DNA of 64,000 bases from Kineosporia aurantiaca JCM 3230 (lineage in GTDB: Bacteria > Actinomycetota > Actinomycetes > Actinomycetales > Kineosporiaceae): positions 310,001 to 374,000 of the forward strand of contig JODP01000009.1 of assembly GCA_000719025.1 (NCBI GenBank), given 5' to 3'. Shown here piece after piece: positions 18,196-27,068 of this stretch. Numbering within the stretch: position 1 is the first letter of the stretch; each line of letters opens with the position of its first letter. The notes beneath the pieces were generated by a model. That model was not told the DNA's origin and made no database searches. It was given only the letters and a program-made list of their open reading frames with translations. The position numbers and the translations under genes were made by a program.

Positions 18196-18462
18196 GGCGG
18201 CTCCTCGTGGATCGACGGGCAGATCGCCATCGTGACACGACGCCGGGGACTTATCGAGGGGGATCCGCAAACGCGGCGAACCGGACCGGAGAACCCGCTG
18301 GTGACCGCTCACGTCAAGGGCGCCACGCCCGCCGCCGGCCGAAGCATCCCGGGGCGAAGCGGACTTGACGATGGTGCATCTTGGTGGTCGAGGGGCGGAA
18401 CATGGATAGTGTGCGCGTCGGCCGGGCGGCGGCCGGCGGGACAACCTGAGGATGAGGTGGCG

Positions 18463-19287
18463 ATGTTCTACTGGCTGCTGCGGCGCGTGCTGCTCGGACC
18501 GCTCATCCGGGTGTTGTACAAGCCGTGGGTCAAAGGCCTGGAGAACGTCCCCAGGAAGGGTCCGGCCATCCTGGCCAGCAACCACCTGTCGTTCTCGGAC
18601 CATTTCTTCCTCCCGTTGCACGTCAACCGGAACATCACCTTCCTGGCGAAGGCGGAGTACTTCAACGGTCGTGGGATCAAAGGCCGGCTGACCGCCAGTT
18701 TCTTCCGCGGTGTGGGCCAGATCCCGATCGAGCGCTCCGGCGGCCGGGCCTCCGAGGCGGCCCTGCGCACCGGCATGAAGGTGCTGGACAAGGGCGAGCT
18801 GCTGGGGATCTACCCGGAGGGCACCCGCTCGCCGGACGGCCGGCTCTACCGCGGCCGCACCGGGGTGGCCCGGATGGCGCTGGAGACCGGGATCCCGGTG
18901 ATCCCGGTGGCGATGATCAACACCTTCGAGGTGCAGCCGACCGGCAAGCTGATCCCGCGGCTGCTGCCCAAGGGCTCGGTCGGCGTGGTGATCGGCGAGC
19001 CGCTGGACTTCTCCCGCTACGAGGGGATGAGCACCGACCGGTTCGTGCTCCGCTCGGTCACCGACGAGATCATGTACCAGCTGATGGTGCTGTCCAACCA
19101 GGAGTACGTGGACATCTACGCGGCGACCATGAAGGAGCGGCTGGCCGCGGCCAAGCGCAGCGGGGCCGACACCGGGCTGCCCTCCGGGCACGCGGAGATG
19201 GCGGTCACTCCCGGCGGGCACGCCGCCCCCACGCCGCCGCCCGCTCCGGAGCGCCCGGCCGAGCCCGAAGACGGGGACGCTGCGTAG
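18463..19287 (+). CDS. 1-acyl-sn-glycerol-3-phosphate acyltransferase (PlsC family)
   Basis: 274 residues. The acyltransferase motifs appear in order: NHLSFSD (the NHx4D motif), a following GQIPIERSGG, PEGTRSPDGRLYRG, and VIPVAMINTFEV. It adds an acyl chain to lysophosphatidic acid or a related acceptor at the membrane. ATG at 18463 is chosen because an AGGTGG element lies five bases upstream. The C-terminal 50 residues are Pro/Ala-rich. It corresponds in position to M. tuberculosis Rv2182c. The 267-bp region upstream, shared with the divergent esterase, should hold both promoters. Confidence 0.9.
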   Translation: MFYWLLRRVLLGPLIRVLYKPWVKGLENVPRKGPAILASNHLSFSDHFFLPLHVNRNITFLAKAEYFNGRGIKGRLTASFFRGVGQIPIERSGGRASEAALRTGMKVLDKGELLGIYPEGTRSPDGRLYRGRTGVARMALETGIPVIPVAMINTFEVQPTGKLIPRLLPKGSVGVVIGEPLDFSRYEGMSTDRFVLRSVTDEIMYQLMVLSNQEYVDIYAATMKERLAAAKRSGADTGLPSGHAEMAVTPGGHAAPTPPPAPERPAEPEDGDAA

Positions 19288-19327
19288 TTCACCCAAAGGG
19301 GTTGCGCGGACACGTACTCTTGTCGAC

Positions 19328-20731
19328 GTGAGCGCCCCACTGCATCCCATCACCAGTGCCGATCTCTACCCGACGAGTACGCCGGACACGGCCGCCGCGG
19401 CTCTTGAGGCCGGGCTGGACGTGTGGCGGAGCAAGCCCGCCGCCCAGCAGCCGGAGTGGCCGGACCGGGCCGAACTGGAGGCCGTGGCGGCCGAACTCGC
19501 CTCGGTGCCGCCGCTGGTGTTCGCCGGCGAGTGCGACCTGCTGCGCGGGCAACTGGCCGCCGCCGCGCGCGGGGAGGCGTTTCTGCTTCAGGGCGGGGAC
19601 TGCGCCGAGACCTTCGCCGAGGCCACGGCCGACCGGATCCGCAACAAGATCAAGACCATGCTGCAGATGGCCGTCGTGCTCACGTACGGCGCCAGCATGC
19701 CGGTGATCAAGCTGGGCCGGATGGCCGGGCAGTACTCCAAGCCCCGCACCAGCACCCAGGAGACCCGGCAGGGCGTGACCCTGCCGGCCTACCGGGGTGA
19801 CGCGATCAACGGCTTCCCGTTCGACGAGGCGTCCCGCACCCCGGACCCGAAGCGGCTGCTGAAGGCGTACCACACCAGCGCCTCCACGCTGAACCTGATC
19901 CGCGCCTTCACCAAGGGCGGCTTCGCCGACCTGCGCCAGGTGCACGAGTGGAACCGGGGCTTCGTCAGCACCCCGGCCAACTCGCGGTACGAGGCGATGG
20001 CCCGGGACATCGACCGGGCGATGAAGTTCATGATCGCCGCCGGGGGCGACTCCGACGCGCTGCGCACGGTCGACTTCTGGTCCAGCCACGAGGGGCTGCT
20101 TCTGGACTACGAGCGGGCCCTGACCCGGATCGACTCGCGCACCGGTTCGCCGTACAACGTCTCGGCGCACTTCGTCTGGATCGGTGAGCGCACCCGCCAG
20201 CTGGACGGCGCGCACGTCGACCTGATGGCCCGGGTCCGTAACCCGATCGGCGTGAAGATCGGCCCGAGCACCACCCCGGACGACCTGATGGCCCTGGTCG
20301 ACAAGCTCGACCCGGACCGCGAGCCGGGCCGGCTCACCCTGGTCAGCCGGATGGGCGCGGGCAAGATCCGCAGCAACCTGCCGGCCCTGGCCGAGACCAC
20401 CCGGAAGGAGGGCGTGCCCGCCCTCTGGATCTGCGACCCGATGCACGGCAACACGTTCGAGTCGGCCTCCGGCTACAAGACCCGCCGCTTCGACGACGTG
20501 ATGGACGAGGTCCGCGGCTTCTTCGAGGTGCACAACGCGGTCGGGACGATCCCCGGCGGCCTGCACGTGGAGCTGACCGGGGACGACGTGACCGAGTGCC
20601 TGGGCGGCGCCGAGCACATCGACGACGCGGACCTGGCCAGCCGGTACGAGACGCTCTGCGACCCGCGGCTGAACCACCAGCAGTCGCTGGAGATGGCCTT
20701 CCTGGTCGCCGAGATGCTGACCGGGCGGTGA
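19328..20731 (+). CDS. aroG: 3-deoxy-7-phosphoheptulonate synthase, class II
   Basis: 467 residues. It condenses phosphoenolpyruvate and erythrose 4-phosphate, the first step of the shikimate pathway. Class II features are the metal/PEP segment LLQGGDCAETF, the motif GRMAGQYSKPRT, the metal-ligand segments WICDPMHGNT and GIHVEL-type GGLHVELTGDDVTEC, and the total length. The start is GTG at 19328. It overlaps the threonine aldolase by four bases. The neighbouring pknL and acyltransferase genes match the aroG context in mycobacteria (Rv2178c). Confidence 0.95.
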   Translation: MSAPLHPITSADLYPTSTPDTAAAALEAGLDVWRSKPAAQQPEWPDRAELEAVAAELASVPPLVFAGECDLLRGQLAAAARGEAFLLQGGDCAETFAEATADRIRNKIKTMLQMAVVLTYGASMPVIKLGRMAGQYSKPRTSTQETRQGVTLPAYRGDAINGFPFDEASRTPDPKRLLKAYHTSASTLNLIRAFTKGGFADLRQVHEWNRGFVSTPANSRYEAMARDIDRAMKFMIAAGGDSDALRTVDFWSSHEGLLLDYERALTRIDSRTGSPYNVSAHFVWIGERTRQLDGAHVDLMARVRNPIGVKIGPSTTPDDLMALVDKLDPDREPGRLTLVSRMGAGKIRSNLPALAETTRKEGVPALWICDPMHGNTFESASGYKTRRFDDVMDEVRGFFEVHNAVGTIPGGLHVELTGDDVTECLGGAEHIDDADLASRYETLCDPRLNHQQSLEMAFLVAEMLTGR

Positions 20732-21786
20732 CCGGCCCCTCAGTGGTGGACCTGCGCAGCGACACGCTGAGCAGGCCCACCCCGGGCATGCGGGAGGCGA
20801 TCGCGGCCGCCGAGGTGGGCGACGACGTCTACGGCGAGGACCCGGAGATCAACGCGCTCGAGGCCGAGGTCGCGGCGCTGCTCGGGCACGAGGCGGCACT
20901 GTTCTGCCCGACCGGCTCGATGTCCAACGTGCTCGGCGTGCGCTCCCTGGTCCCGGTGGGTCAAGAGGTGCTCTGCGACTCGATGGCGCACATCGTGCGG
21001 GCCGAGCTGGGCAGCCACGCAGTGGTCGGTCAGGTCACCACCCGCACGTGGCAGTCGGATTCGGGACGTTTGGACGCGGACGTCGCGCTCGGGATGGCCG
21101 TGCCGGACGCGGGCGCGTACTTCGTCTCCACCGCGGCGATCGCGGTGGAGGACACGCACAACTTCGGCGGCGGCACGGTGCAGTCGGTGGACGAGCTGCG
21201 CCGCCTGCGGGCCGGCGCCGACGCGCTCGGCGTGAAGGTCCACTTCGACGGCGCCCGGCTCTGGAACGCCCACGTGGCGACCGGCCTTCCGCTGGCCGAG
21301 TACGGCGCGCTGGCAGACACGATCTCGGTGTGCCTGTCCAAGGGACTCGGCGCACCGGTCGGCTCGGTGCTGGTGAGCAGCGCCGAGCGGATCGCCGAGG
21401 CCCGAGTCTGGCGCAAGCGGCTGGGCGGGGGCATGCGGCAGGCCGGAATCCTGGCCGCGGCCGGGCGGTACGCGCTCAAGCACCACATCGCCCGGCTCGC
21501 CGACGATCACGCCCGGGCCCAGCAACTGGCCGTCGCCCTGGCCGGGGTAGACGGCTCAATCATCGAACCCGACCGGGTCCGCACCAACATCGTGGCCAGC
21601 ACCTGGCCCACCGCGACGGCAGCTCAGGCGTTCATCGCCGGCTGCGCCGCGGAGAACATCCGGGTCGGCGCGGTCGGCTCCCGGGTCGTCCGCCTGGTGA
21701 CCCACCTGGACGTCGACCAGGCCGGCGCGGACCGGGCCGCCGAGGCCCTGCCGGCCATCGCGAAGCAGGCTCTAGTCGCCTCGTAG
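20728..21786 (+). CDS. ltaE: low-specificity L-threonine aldolase
   Basis: 352 residues of the PLP-dependent beta-eliminating-lyase fold; it cleaves L-threonine to glycine and acetaldehyde. Features are the N-terminal VDLRSDTLSRPTPGMREAI, GDDVYGEDP, the substrate motif HFDGARLWNA, and the PLP lysine in VCLSKGLGAPVGS. GTG at 20728 makes a GTGA overlap with the aroG stop and is the likely start. The 3' end overlaps the convergent GNAT gene by 15 bases. Confidence 0.9.
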   Translation: MTGPSVVDLRSDTLSRPTPGMREAIAAAEVGDDVYGEDPEINALEAEVAALLGHEAALFCPTGSMSNVLGVRSLVPVGQEVLCDSMAHIVRAELGSHAVVGQVTTRTWQSDSGRLDADVALGMAVPDAGAYFVSTAAIAVEDTHNFGGGTVQSVDELRRLRAGADALGVKVHFDGARLWNAHVATGLPLAEYGALADTISVCLSKGLGAPVGSVLVSSAERIAEARVWRKRLGGGMRQAGILAAAGRYALKHHIARLADDHARAQQLAVALAGVDGSIIEPDRVRTNIVASTWPTATAAQAFIAGCAAENIRVGAVGSRVVRLVTHLDVDQAGADRAAEALPAIAKQALVAS

Positions 21787-22293
21787 CCGGCTGAACTGGA
21801 CCAGGTCGCGCCACTCACCCCGGCGGAACTGGGCACCGCGGATCACGCCCTCGCGGGTGTACCCGGCCTTCTCCAGAGCCCGCTGCTCGGCGATGTTCTC
21901 CAGATCCGTGCTGGCCTCGACCCGGTGCACGGTGGTGTGCCGGAACAGCCATTCGTAGATCAGCCGCTGGGCCTGCGAGCCCACTCCCTTGCCGCGCGCG
22001 TCGGGGGCGATCGAGATGCCGATGTTCAGCGCCTGGCTGCCCCGGTTGGGCCCGTACCGCACCGGATGCCACTGGATCCCGCCCACCGGTTCGCCGGCCC
22101 GGCAGATCAGCAGGATGCCCTCGTCCTCCGAGATCAGCCCGTCGATCTCCCAGCGCTCGCGGTAGGGGTTGCGCAGCCGGGCCAGTGAGAGGAAGTCGCC
22201 GAACGCCGACTCGTGCTCCGGATCGCTACGCCACTGGCCGAGGAGTTCCAGGTCCTCCGCGGCGACGCCGCGGAGGGTGACCTCCCCGGTCAC
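21772..22293 (-). CDS. GNAT-family N-acetyltransferase (RimJ/RimL-like)
   Basis: 173 residues. The central GNAT motif A is seen as IGISIAPDARGKGVGSQAQRL, with the Q/RxxGxG acetyl-CoA loop as RGKGVG, followed by ASTDLENIAEQRALEKAGY, typical of RimJ/RimL-type acetyltransferases acting on amino groups. The substrate is unknown. The ATG overlaps the pknL stop by four bases, so it lies in the same transcription unit as the kinase. A GNAT gene also lies in this region in mycobacteria, but equivalence is not certain. Confidence 0.85.
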   Translation of the reverse strand: MTGEVTLRGVAAEDLELLGQWRSDPEHESAFGDFLSLARLRNPYRERWEIDGLISEDEGILLICRAGEPVGGIQWHPVRYGPNRGSQALNIGISIAPDARGKGVGSQAQRLIYEWLFRHTTVHRVEASTDLENIAEQRALEKAGYTREGVIRGAQFRRGEWRDLVQFSRLRGD

Positions 22294-24407
22294 CAGGCCT
22301 TGATGGTGATCTTGGCGCCCTGCGGGGCCGGGCCGATGATGTCCTGCTCCTGCACCTTCTTCGAGAACGGGTTGAAGCTCTGCGCGTCCACCTGGAACCC
22401 CAGGCCCTCGAGGGTGGCCTTGGCCTGGTCGATGTCCTGACCGCGGACGTCCGGCACGTTCACCTGCGGGGGCTGCTTGATCGAGGTCAGCGTGACTGTG
22501 CTGCCCTTGGCGACCTGCTGGCCGGTGGCCGCCGGATCCTGCTGGCTGACCGTTCCCGGCGCCGGGGAGCCTTCGAACGGATCGATCTCGTTGACCTTGA
22601 CCTTCAGACCCTTGCTCTCCAGCAGCGCCTTGGCCTGATCGACGTTCTGGCCCACCACGTTGTCCAGCGGGACCGGCTGGAAGCCCTTGCTGATCACCAG
22701 CTTCACCTTGCGGCCGGGGGAGACCTTGGTGCCGGCCGTGGGCGTGCTCGAGATGACCTGGCCCTCGGCCACGTCGGCGTTGTACTTCTGCTGGGTGTCC
22801 CCGACCTCGAGGCCGACCCCCTTCAGGGCGTTCGTCGCGTCGTCCTGCGTCTTGCCCTTCAGGTCGGGCACGGCCACCAGCTCCGGGCCCTTGCTGACGA
22901 TCAGGGTGACGGTGCCGTTCTTCTTGACCTTCTGCCCGCCTTCGGGCTTGGAGCCGATCACGGTGCCGTCCGCGACGGTGGTGCTGAACTGCTTGTCCAC
23001 CCCCGCGGTCAGGCCCTGCAGCACGACCACCCGCTGCGCGTCGGACTGTTGCAGGCCGACCACCGAGGGGGTGCGGACGTAGGAACCCGGGCCGCCGGTG
23101 AAGTACCAGATGCCGGTGAAGACCACGGCCAGGACCAGAAGCGCGCCGATGCCGGCGCCGATCGCCGTGCGCCGCCCGTTGCCGAGAAAACCGGGCGGCG
23201 GCTCGGCCTCGTCGTTCACCTTGAGCCGGGGGACCAGCGCTTCCTTCGTGGCCAGCCGGCCCTCGCGCCGGGACATCGCCCGGGTGGGCTGCGGACCCGA
23301 AGCGGGCGCGGGCGCCGGGGCCGGCTGATAGAGCGCGGTGGCCTGCTGGTCCACCGGAGGCTGGGTGACGGTCAGACCGGCGCTCTGCGGGCTGACGACG
23401 CGGGTCGGGCCAGCACTTCCTGGCCGTTCCGCGCGCGAGTAGACAGCCGTCTCAGCGGCCGAGACCACCATCGTCGGGTCGCCGCCGAAGGCCTGGGTGG
23501 GGGCCTCACGCAGCGCGTCGGCGTCGGCCGCGCGCACGTCCAGCAGTTCCGGCGGCACCGAGGCGCGGGCGGCGCGCAGTTCGGCCAGCGCCGCGTCGGA
23601 GGTGGCCGGGCGGTTGTCCGGGTTCGGGTCGGTCAGCCGCAGCACCAGCGCGTCGAAGGCGTTGGTCAGGTTCGGCGCGATCGAGGTGGGGGTGGGCACC
23701 CGCTCGTAGACGTGCCGGTAGGCGACCTGGATCGGGTCGTCGCCGGTGAACGGCTGACGCCCGGTGAGCAGCTCGAACAGGATGATGCCGGCGGCGTACA
23801 CGTCGGCCCGGGCGTCGGCGTGGCCGTGCGCCACCAGCTCCGGCGACAGGTAGGCGACGGTGCCGAGCAGTTCGTCGGTGGCGGCGCTGGCGATCGGCGC
23901 GGTGACCGCGGCGGCCAGGCCGAAGTCGGCGACCTTGATCCGGCCGTCGTCGGTGAGGATGACGTTCTCGGGCTTCACGTCCCGGTGCACGAACCCGGCC
24001 CGGTGGGCGGCGCCGAGTGCGCTCAGCACCGGCTCCAGCACCGACACGCTCTCCCGCGGGGTCAGCGCTCCTCGGGAGGACAGCACGTCACGCAGGGTGC
24101 GGCCGGGCAGGTACTCCATGGCGAGGTAGAGCACGCCGGAGGTCTCGTCGGTGCCCTGGTCGAACACCCCCACCACGTTGGGGTGGGAAAGCCTGGCGGC
24201 CGACCGGGCCTCGTGGACGAACCGGGAGACGAACTCGGGGTCGTCGGCCAGGTTGTCGTGCATGACCTTGAGGGCGACCTCACGGTCGAGCCTCCGGTCC
24301 ACCGCGAGGTAGACCGTGGCCATGCCGCCACGGGCGATCCGGGACCGAACCAGGTACCGCCCGTCGACCAGCCGGCCGACCAGTGGATCCTGGAGTGTCA
24401 TGTCCAC
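22290..24407 (-). CDS. pknL: Ser/Thr protein kinase with four PASTA domains (PknL-type)
   Basis: 705 residues. The kinase domain (about 11-275) has the Gly-rich loop IARGGMATVY, Lys47 in VALKVM, HRDVKPENVIL and the DFG motif VADFGLA. A juxtamembrane linker rich in Pro, Ala and Gln precedes a single membrane helix (about 415-435, IGALLVLAVVFTGIWYF). Four extracellular PASTA repeats follow, starting near TPSVVGLQ, AVPDLKGK, PLDNVVGQ and NVPDVRGQ. PASTA kinases sense peptidoglycan or muropeptides. The neighbour 1.3 kb away is a homologue of Rv2175c, the DNA-binding substrate of mycobacterial PknL. Confidence 0.92.
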   Translation of the reverse strand: MDMTLQDPLVGRLVDGRYLVRSRIARGGMATVYLAVDRRLDREVALKVMHDNLADDPEFVSRFVHEARSAARLSHPNVVGVFDQGTDETSGVLYLAMEYLPGRTLRDVLSSRGALTPRESVSVLEPVLSALGAAHRAGFVHRDVKPENVILTDDGRIKVADFGLAAAVTAPIASAATDELLGTVAYLSPELVAHGHADARADVYAAGIILFELLTGRQPFTGDDPIQVAYRHVYERVPTPTSIAPNLTNAFDALVLRLTDPNPDNRPATSDAALAELRAARASVPPELLDVRAADADALREAPTQAFGGDPTMVVSAAETAVYSRAERPGSAGPTRVVSPQSAGLTVTQPPVDQQATALYQPAPAPAPASGPQPTRAMSRREGRLATKEALVPRLKVNDEAEPPPGFLGNGRRTAIGAGIGALLVLAVVFTGIWYFTGGPGSYVRTPSVVGLQQSDAQRVVVLQGLTAGVDKQFSTTVADGTVIGSKPEGGQKVKKNGTVTLIVSKGPELVAVPDLKGKTQDDATNALKGVGLEVGDTQQKYNADVAEGQVISSTPTAGTKVSPGRKVKLVISKGFQPVPLDNVVGQNVDQAKALLESKGLKVKVNEIDPFEGSPAPGTVSQQDPAATGQQVAKGSTVTLTSIKQPPQVNVPDVRGQDIDQAKATLEGLGFQVDAQSFNPFSKKVQEQDIIGPAPQGAKITIKAW

Positions 24408-24481
24408 GGCGGCAGTCTAAGGCCGCGAGCTACGAGTCAGTCCACACCGGCCCCGCGGCAACCCCCGTACCCGCAGTCCCA

Positions 24482-25591
24482 TCAGCGAAAACGCAGTTTC
24501 AGGGTGCGCACCGAGCCGACGTAGCGACGGGTGTCGGGGAAAGTGCCGTGCCGGCGGACCGAATCCAGGCCCTGGTAGTACCCGGCCAGCGCGGTCTGCT
24601 CGTCGGAACGGTGCCCGAGGGCCAGCAGGAGCACCACCCCCGCGGTGATGTTGTCCTTCGCGTCGAGCAGGTCCAGCGGGCGTCCCAGCAGCTCACCGGC
24701 CCAGGCCCCGGCCGAGGGCAGGAGCTGCATGACGCCGACCGCGTTCGCGGGGGAGACCAGGCGCTGGTCGAACCCGGACTCCATCGCGGCGACGGCCAGG
24801 GCCAGCGCGGGGTCGAGGCCGAAGTGCACGGCGGTGGCCCGGACCAGCCCTCGGACCGTGGCGCGGTCGGGCACGTCGGCCTGTTTCAAGGCTTCCCGGT
24901 TCGTGGCGGCGGCGCGGGTAACGGCCGCGGGGTAAGAACGGTGGGGAAGATCACCGGCTGGAAGCACTTCCCCGCGGCGGGTGCGCCGACGGCGTGCGGC
25001 CTGGTCCCGCGAGGTGTCCGGCTCGGGGCGGCGGGCGGCGCCGCCGGGAGTGGCCAGGGACGGGAGCCGGATCAGCTGACCGGTCTTCAGCACCGCCCCG
25101 GGCCGCATGCCGTTGGCGGCCAGGACGGCCCGGCCGGCACAGCCCGCCGTCTCGGCCACGCTCTCCAGGTCGTCCCCCGGCTTCACCCGGTAGGTAAGGA
25201 CCGGGGCGCCGCTGGTGTCGACCGGATGCAGGCCGGTGGCCGCGGCCCGTCTTCGCGCCAGGCTGTTCTCGTCCGGGTCGAACGCCACCAGCGCGGCCAA
25301 CAGCACCCGCAGAGCGGCCGGGCGCAGCGCCGCGGCCTGGTGGGTGGCGGTGGTGGACAGGTACGGGATCGAGTCGGGCGTCGTCCCGGGCCGGCCCAGC
25401 AGAACCAGGGGCGGGGCCGGGGGCGGGCCGGTCAGGGCACCGAGACGGGTTCGGCGCAGCAGCATCTGAACGCCCGGGCCGGGGCGCTGGGCGCGGTGCC
25501 GGGGGGCCGGCTGGGAGGGGGCGCCGGAGCGGGTGAACGCCGGGACACCGAGAACGGCCGCGGTGGTGGGGTCGGTCATCAGCCTGGGCAT
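24482..25591 (-). CDS. LysM-containing lytic transglycosylase
   Basis: 369 residues. A long Arg/Ala/Pro-rich N-terminal part carries no obvious signal peptide. A LysM-like domain (about 132-175, TYRVKPGDDLESVAETAG) binds peptidoglycan. The C-terminal SLT domain has the catalytic Glu in AVAAMESGFDQRLVSPANAVGVMQLLP and the closing GYYQGLDSVRR. It would cleave glycan strands with formation of anhydromuramic acid. It is divergent from the Rv2175c-like gene with about 110 bp between them, and it follows pknL's start by about 75 bp on the same strand. Confidence 0.85.
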   Translation of the reverse strand: MPRLMTDPTTAAVLGVPAFTRSGAPSQPAPRHRAQRPGPGVQMLLRRTRLGALTGPPPAPPLVLLGRPGTTPDSIPYLSTTATHQAAALRPAALRVLLAALVAFDPDENSLARRRAAATGLHPVDTSGAPVLTYRVKPGDDLESVAETAGCAGRAVLAANGMRPGAVLKTGQLIRLPSLATPGGAARRPEPDTSRDQAARRRRTRRGEVLPAGDLPHRSYPAAVTRAAATNREALKQADVPDRATVRGLVRATAVHFGLDPALALAVAAMESGFDQRLVSPANAVGVMQLLPSAGAWAGELLGRPLDLLDAKDNITAGVVLLLALGHRSDEQTALAGYYQGLDSVRRHGTFPDTRRYVGSVRTLKLRFR

Positions 25592-25703
25592 CCTCTCCGT
25601 CTAGACGTGTGTCCAGGGCACATTGTGCAACAGAGAGTAGGCGAATAGCGACGACCGGTTATCCGGGCATGTCTTCACGGCGTTTCGTGGCACCCTGGAA
25701 CGC

Positions 25704-26090
25704 GTGTCAGACACACCTCAGAAAATCAAGGACGTCCTCAGCCAGGGCCCCGAAGGCGAACGGGTCTGGCTGAACCTGCCCGACGTGGCCGAGCTGATCG
25801 GCACCGACGTCGGCAAGGTCCGCCGGATGCTCCAGGAGCGCGTCCTGATCGGGATGCGCCGCGGCGAGCGCAAGATCATGTCGGTGCCGGCCGAGCTGCT
25901 GAAGGACGGGGTGCCGCTGCCCGACCTCCAGGGCACGCTGATCGTGCTGAACGACTCCGGCTTCTCCGACGAGGAGGCGCTGCGCTGGTTGTTCACCGAG
26001 GACGACTACCCCGGCACCCCGGTCGACGCGCTGCGCTCCGGGCACCGCAAGACCGAGGTCCGGCGGCGGGCCCAGGCACTCGCCTTCTAG
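25704..26090 (+). CDS. Rv2175c-family winged-helix DNA-binding protein
   Basis: 128 residues. The first half is a helix-turn-helix (VWLNLPDVAELIGTDVGKVRRML), and the second is the Rv2175c C-terminal domain (LPDLQGTLIVLNDSGFSDEEALRWLFTEDD). In M. tuberculosis the orthologue is phosphorylated by PknL, which abolishes DNA binding; the same relationship is expected here because a PknL-type kinase gene is next door. The start is GTG at 25704. The 3' end overlaps the convergent crtB by four bases. Confidence 0.93.
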   Translation: MSDTPQKIKDVLSQGPEGERVWLNLPDVAELIGTDVGKVRRMLQERVLIGMRRGERKIMSVPAELLKDGVPLPDLQGTLIVLNDSGFSDEEALRWLFTEDDYPGTPVDALRSGHRKTEVRRRAQALAF

Positions 26091-27061
26091 TTCTCGACCT
26101 TCGTGCGCTCCGGGTCCTCCTCGGTGGCGGGCAACACGATCTGCGGGTTCGCCCGCCGGGCCTTCCGGGCCCGGCGGGCGGCCGGCAGCGCCACTGCCAA
26201 CCGGCGGCTCAGCGGCACCGAGGCCCGTCGGGTCAGCACCTGGTAGTCGATCTTCTCCACCGCGTCGAGGATCTCCGAATAGAGCACGAACGCGGTGCGC
26301 ATGCAGTCCTGCGAGGTCGGGTGCAGCATCACGATCCCCGGCTCGGCGAAGGCGTAGAGGCGCCGGGTGCGCTCGATCTCGAACTTCAGCAGCTCGCGGA
26401 TCATCGGCGTGACCACCCGGGCGTTCAGCGCCTCGCGGGTCACCCCGAAGCTGTCCAGGTCCTCCTGCGGCAGGTAGACCCGCCCGCGCTCGAGGTCCTC
26501 ACCGACGTCCCGGATGAAGTTCGACATCTGGAAGGCCTCGCCCAGCGCCCGGGCCCGGGCCGCCGCCTCCGGGTGCTGCGGCTCCAGGATCGGCAGCATC
26601 TGCAGGCCGATCACCGCCGCCGAGCCGTACATGTACTGCTCCAGGTCGGCGTAGGTCTGGTAGCCGGTGATCGTCGCGTCCATCTGCATCGACTCGAGGA
26701 ACGCCTCGATGTGCGCCCGCGGGATCGCCCAGCGCCGCATGGTGTGCAGCATCGCCACCGCCGCCGGGTCCTCCGGGACCGGCCCGCCGCCCAGCGCGTC
26801 CAGGAACTCGGCGCCCCAGGTCTGCAGGGCGGCCGGGTCCGGGGCGACCAGCGAGTCGACGAACTCGTCGGCGGAACGGGCGAAGCCGTACTGCGCCCAG
26901 ACGTACGGCCGCTTCTCCGGAGGCAGCAGCAGCGACGCCAGGTAGTACGTCTTGCCGTGCTCGGCCTGCAGTTTCCGGCACGCCTCATAGGCCGCCCGCA
27001 GCTTCGGATCGCCGATTTTGGCCGCGTTCAGGGCCTGTTCGCTCTGCCTGCTCATCAGCAT
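26087..27061 (-). CDS. crtB: phytoene synthase
   Basis: 324 residues of the squalene/phytoene synthase family, which joins two geranylgeranyl diphosphates to phytoene. The first Asp-rich site is the actinobacterial variant ARSADEFVDSL. The second is NFIRDVGEDLERGRVYLP. Other family landmarks are MRRWAIPRAHIEAFLESM and YTSGS-equivalent AAVIGLQML. It is the last gene of a minus-strand run crtE-crtI-[GT29-like]-[pyruvyl transferase]-crtB, lying seven bases after the pyruvyl transferase gene, so it is probably co-transcribed with it. Confidence 0.93.
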   Translation of the reverse strand: MLMSRQSEQALNAAKIGDPKLRAAYEACRKLQAEHGKTYYLASLLLPPEKRPYVWAQYGFARSADEFVDSLVAPDPAALQTWGAEFLDALGGGPVPEDPAAVAMLHTMRRWAIPRAHIEAFLESMQMDATITGYQTYADLEQYMYGSAAVIGLQMLPILEPQHPEAAARARALGEAFQMSNFIRDVGEDLERGRVYLPQEDLDSFGVTREALNARVVTPMIRELLKFEIERTRRLYAFAEPGIVMLHPTSQDCMRTAFVLYSEILDAVEKIDYQVLTRRASVPLSRRLAVALPAARRARKARRANPQIVLPATEEDPERTKVEN

Positions 27062-27068
27062 CTCCCAC

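Noticed and set aside
23049..24524. 491-codon plus-strand frame antisense to pknL
   Set aside because: It mirrors the kinase codons and has no domain, ribosome site or neighbour to support it.
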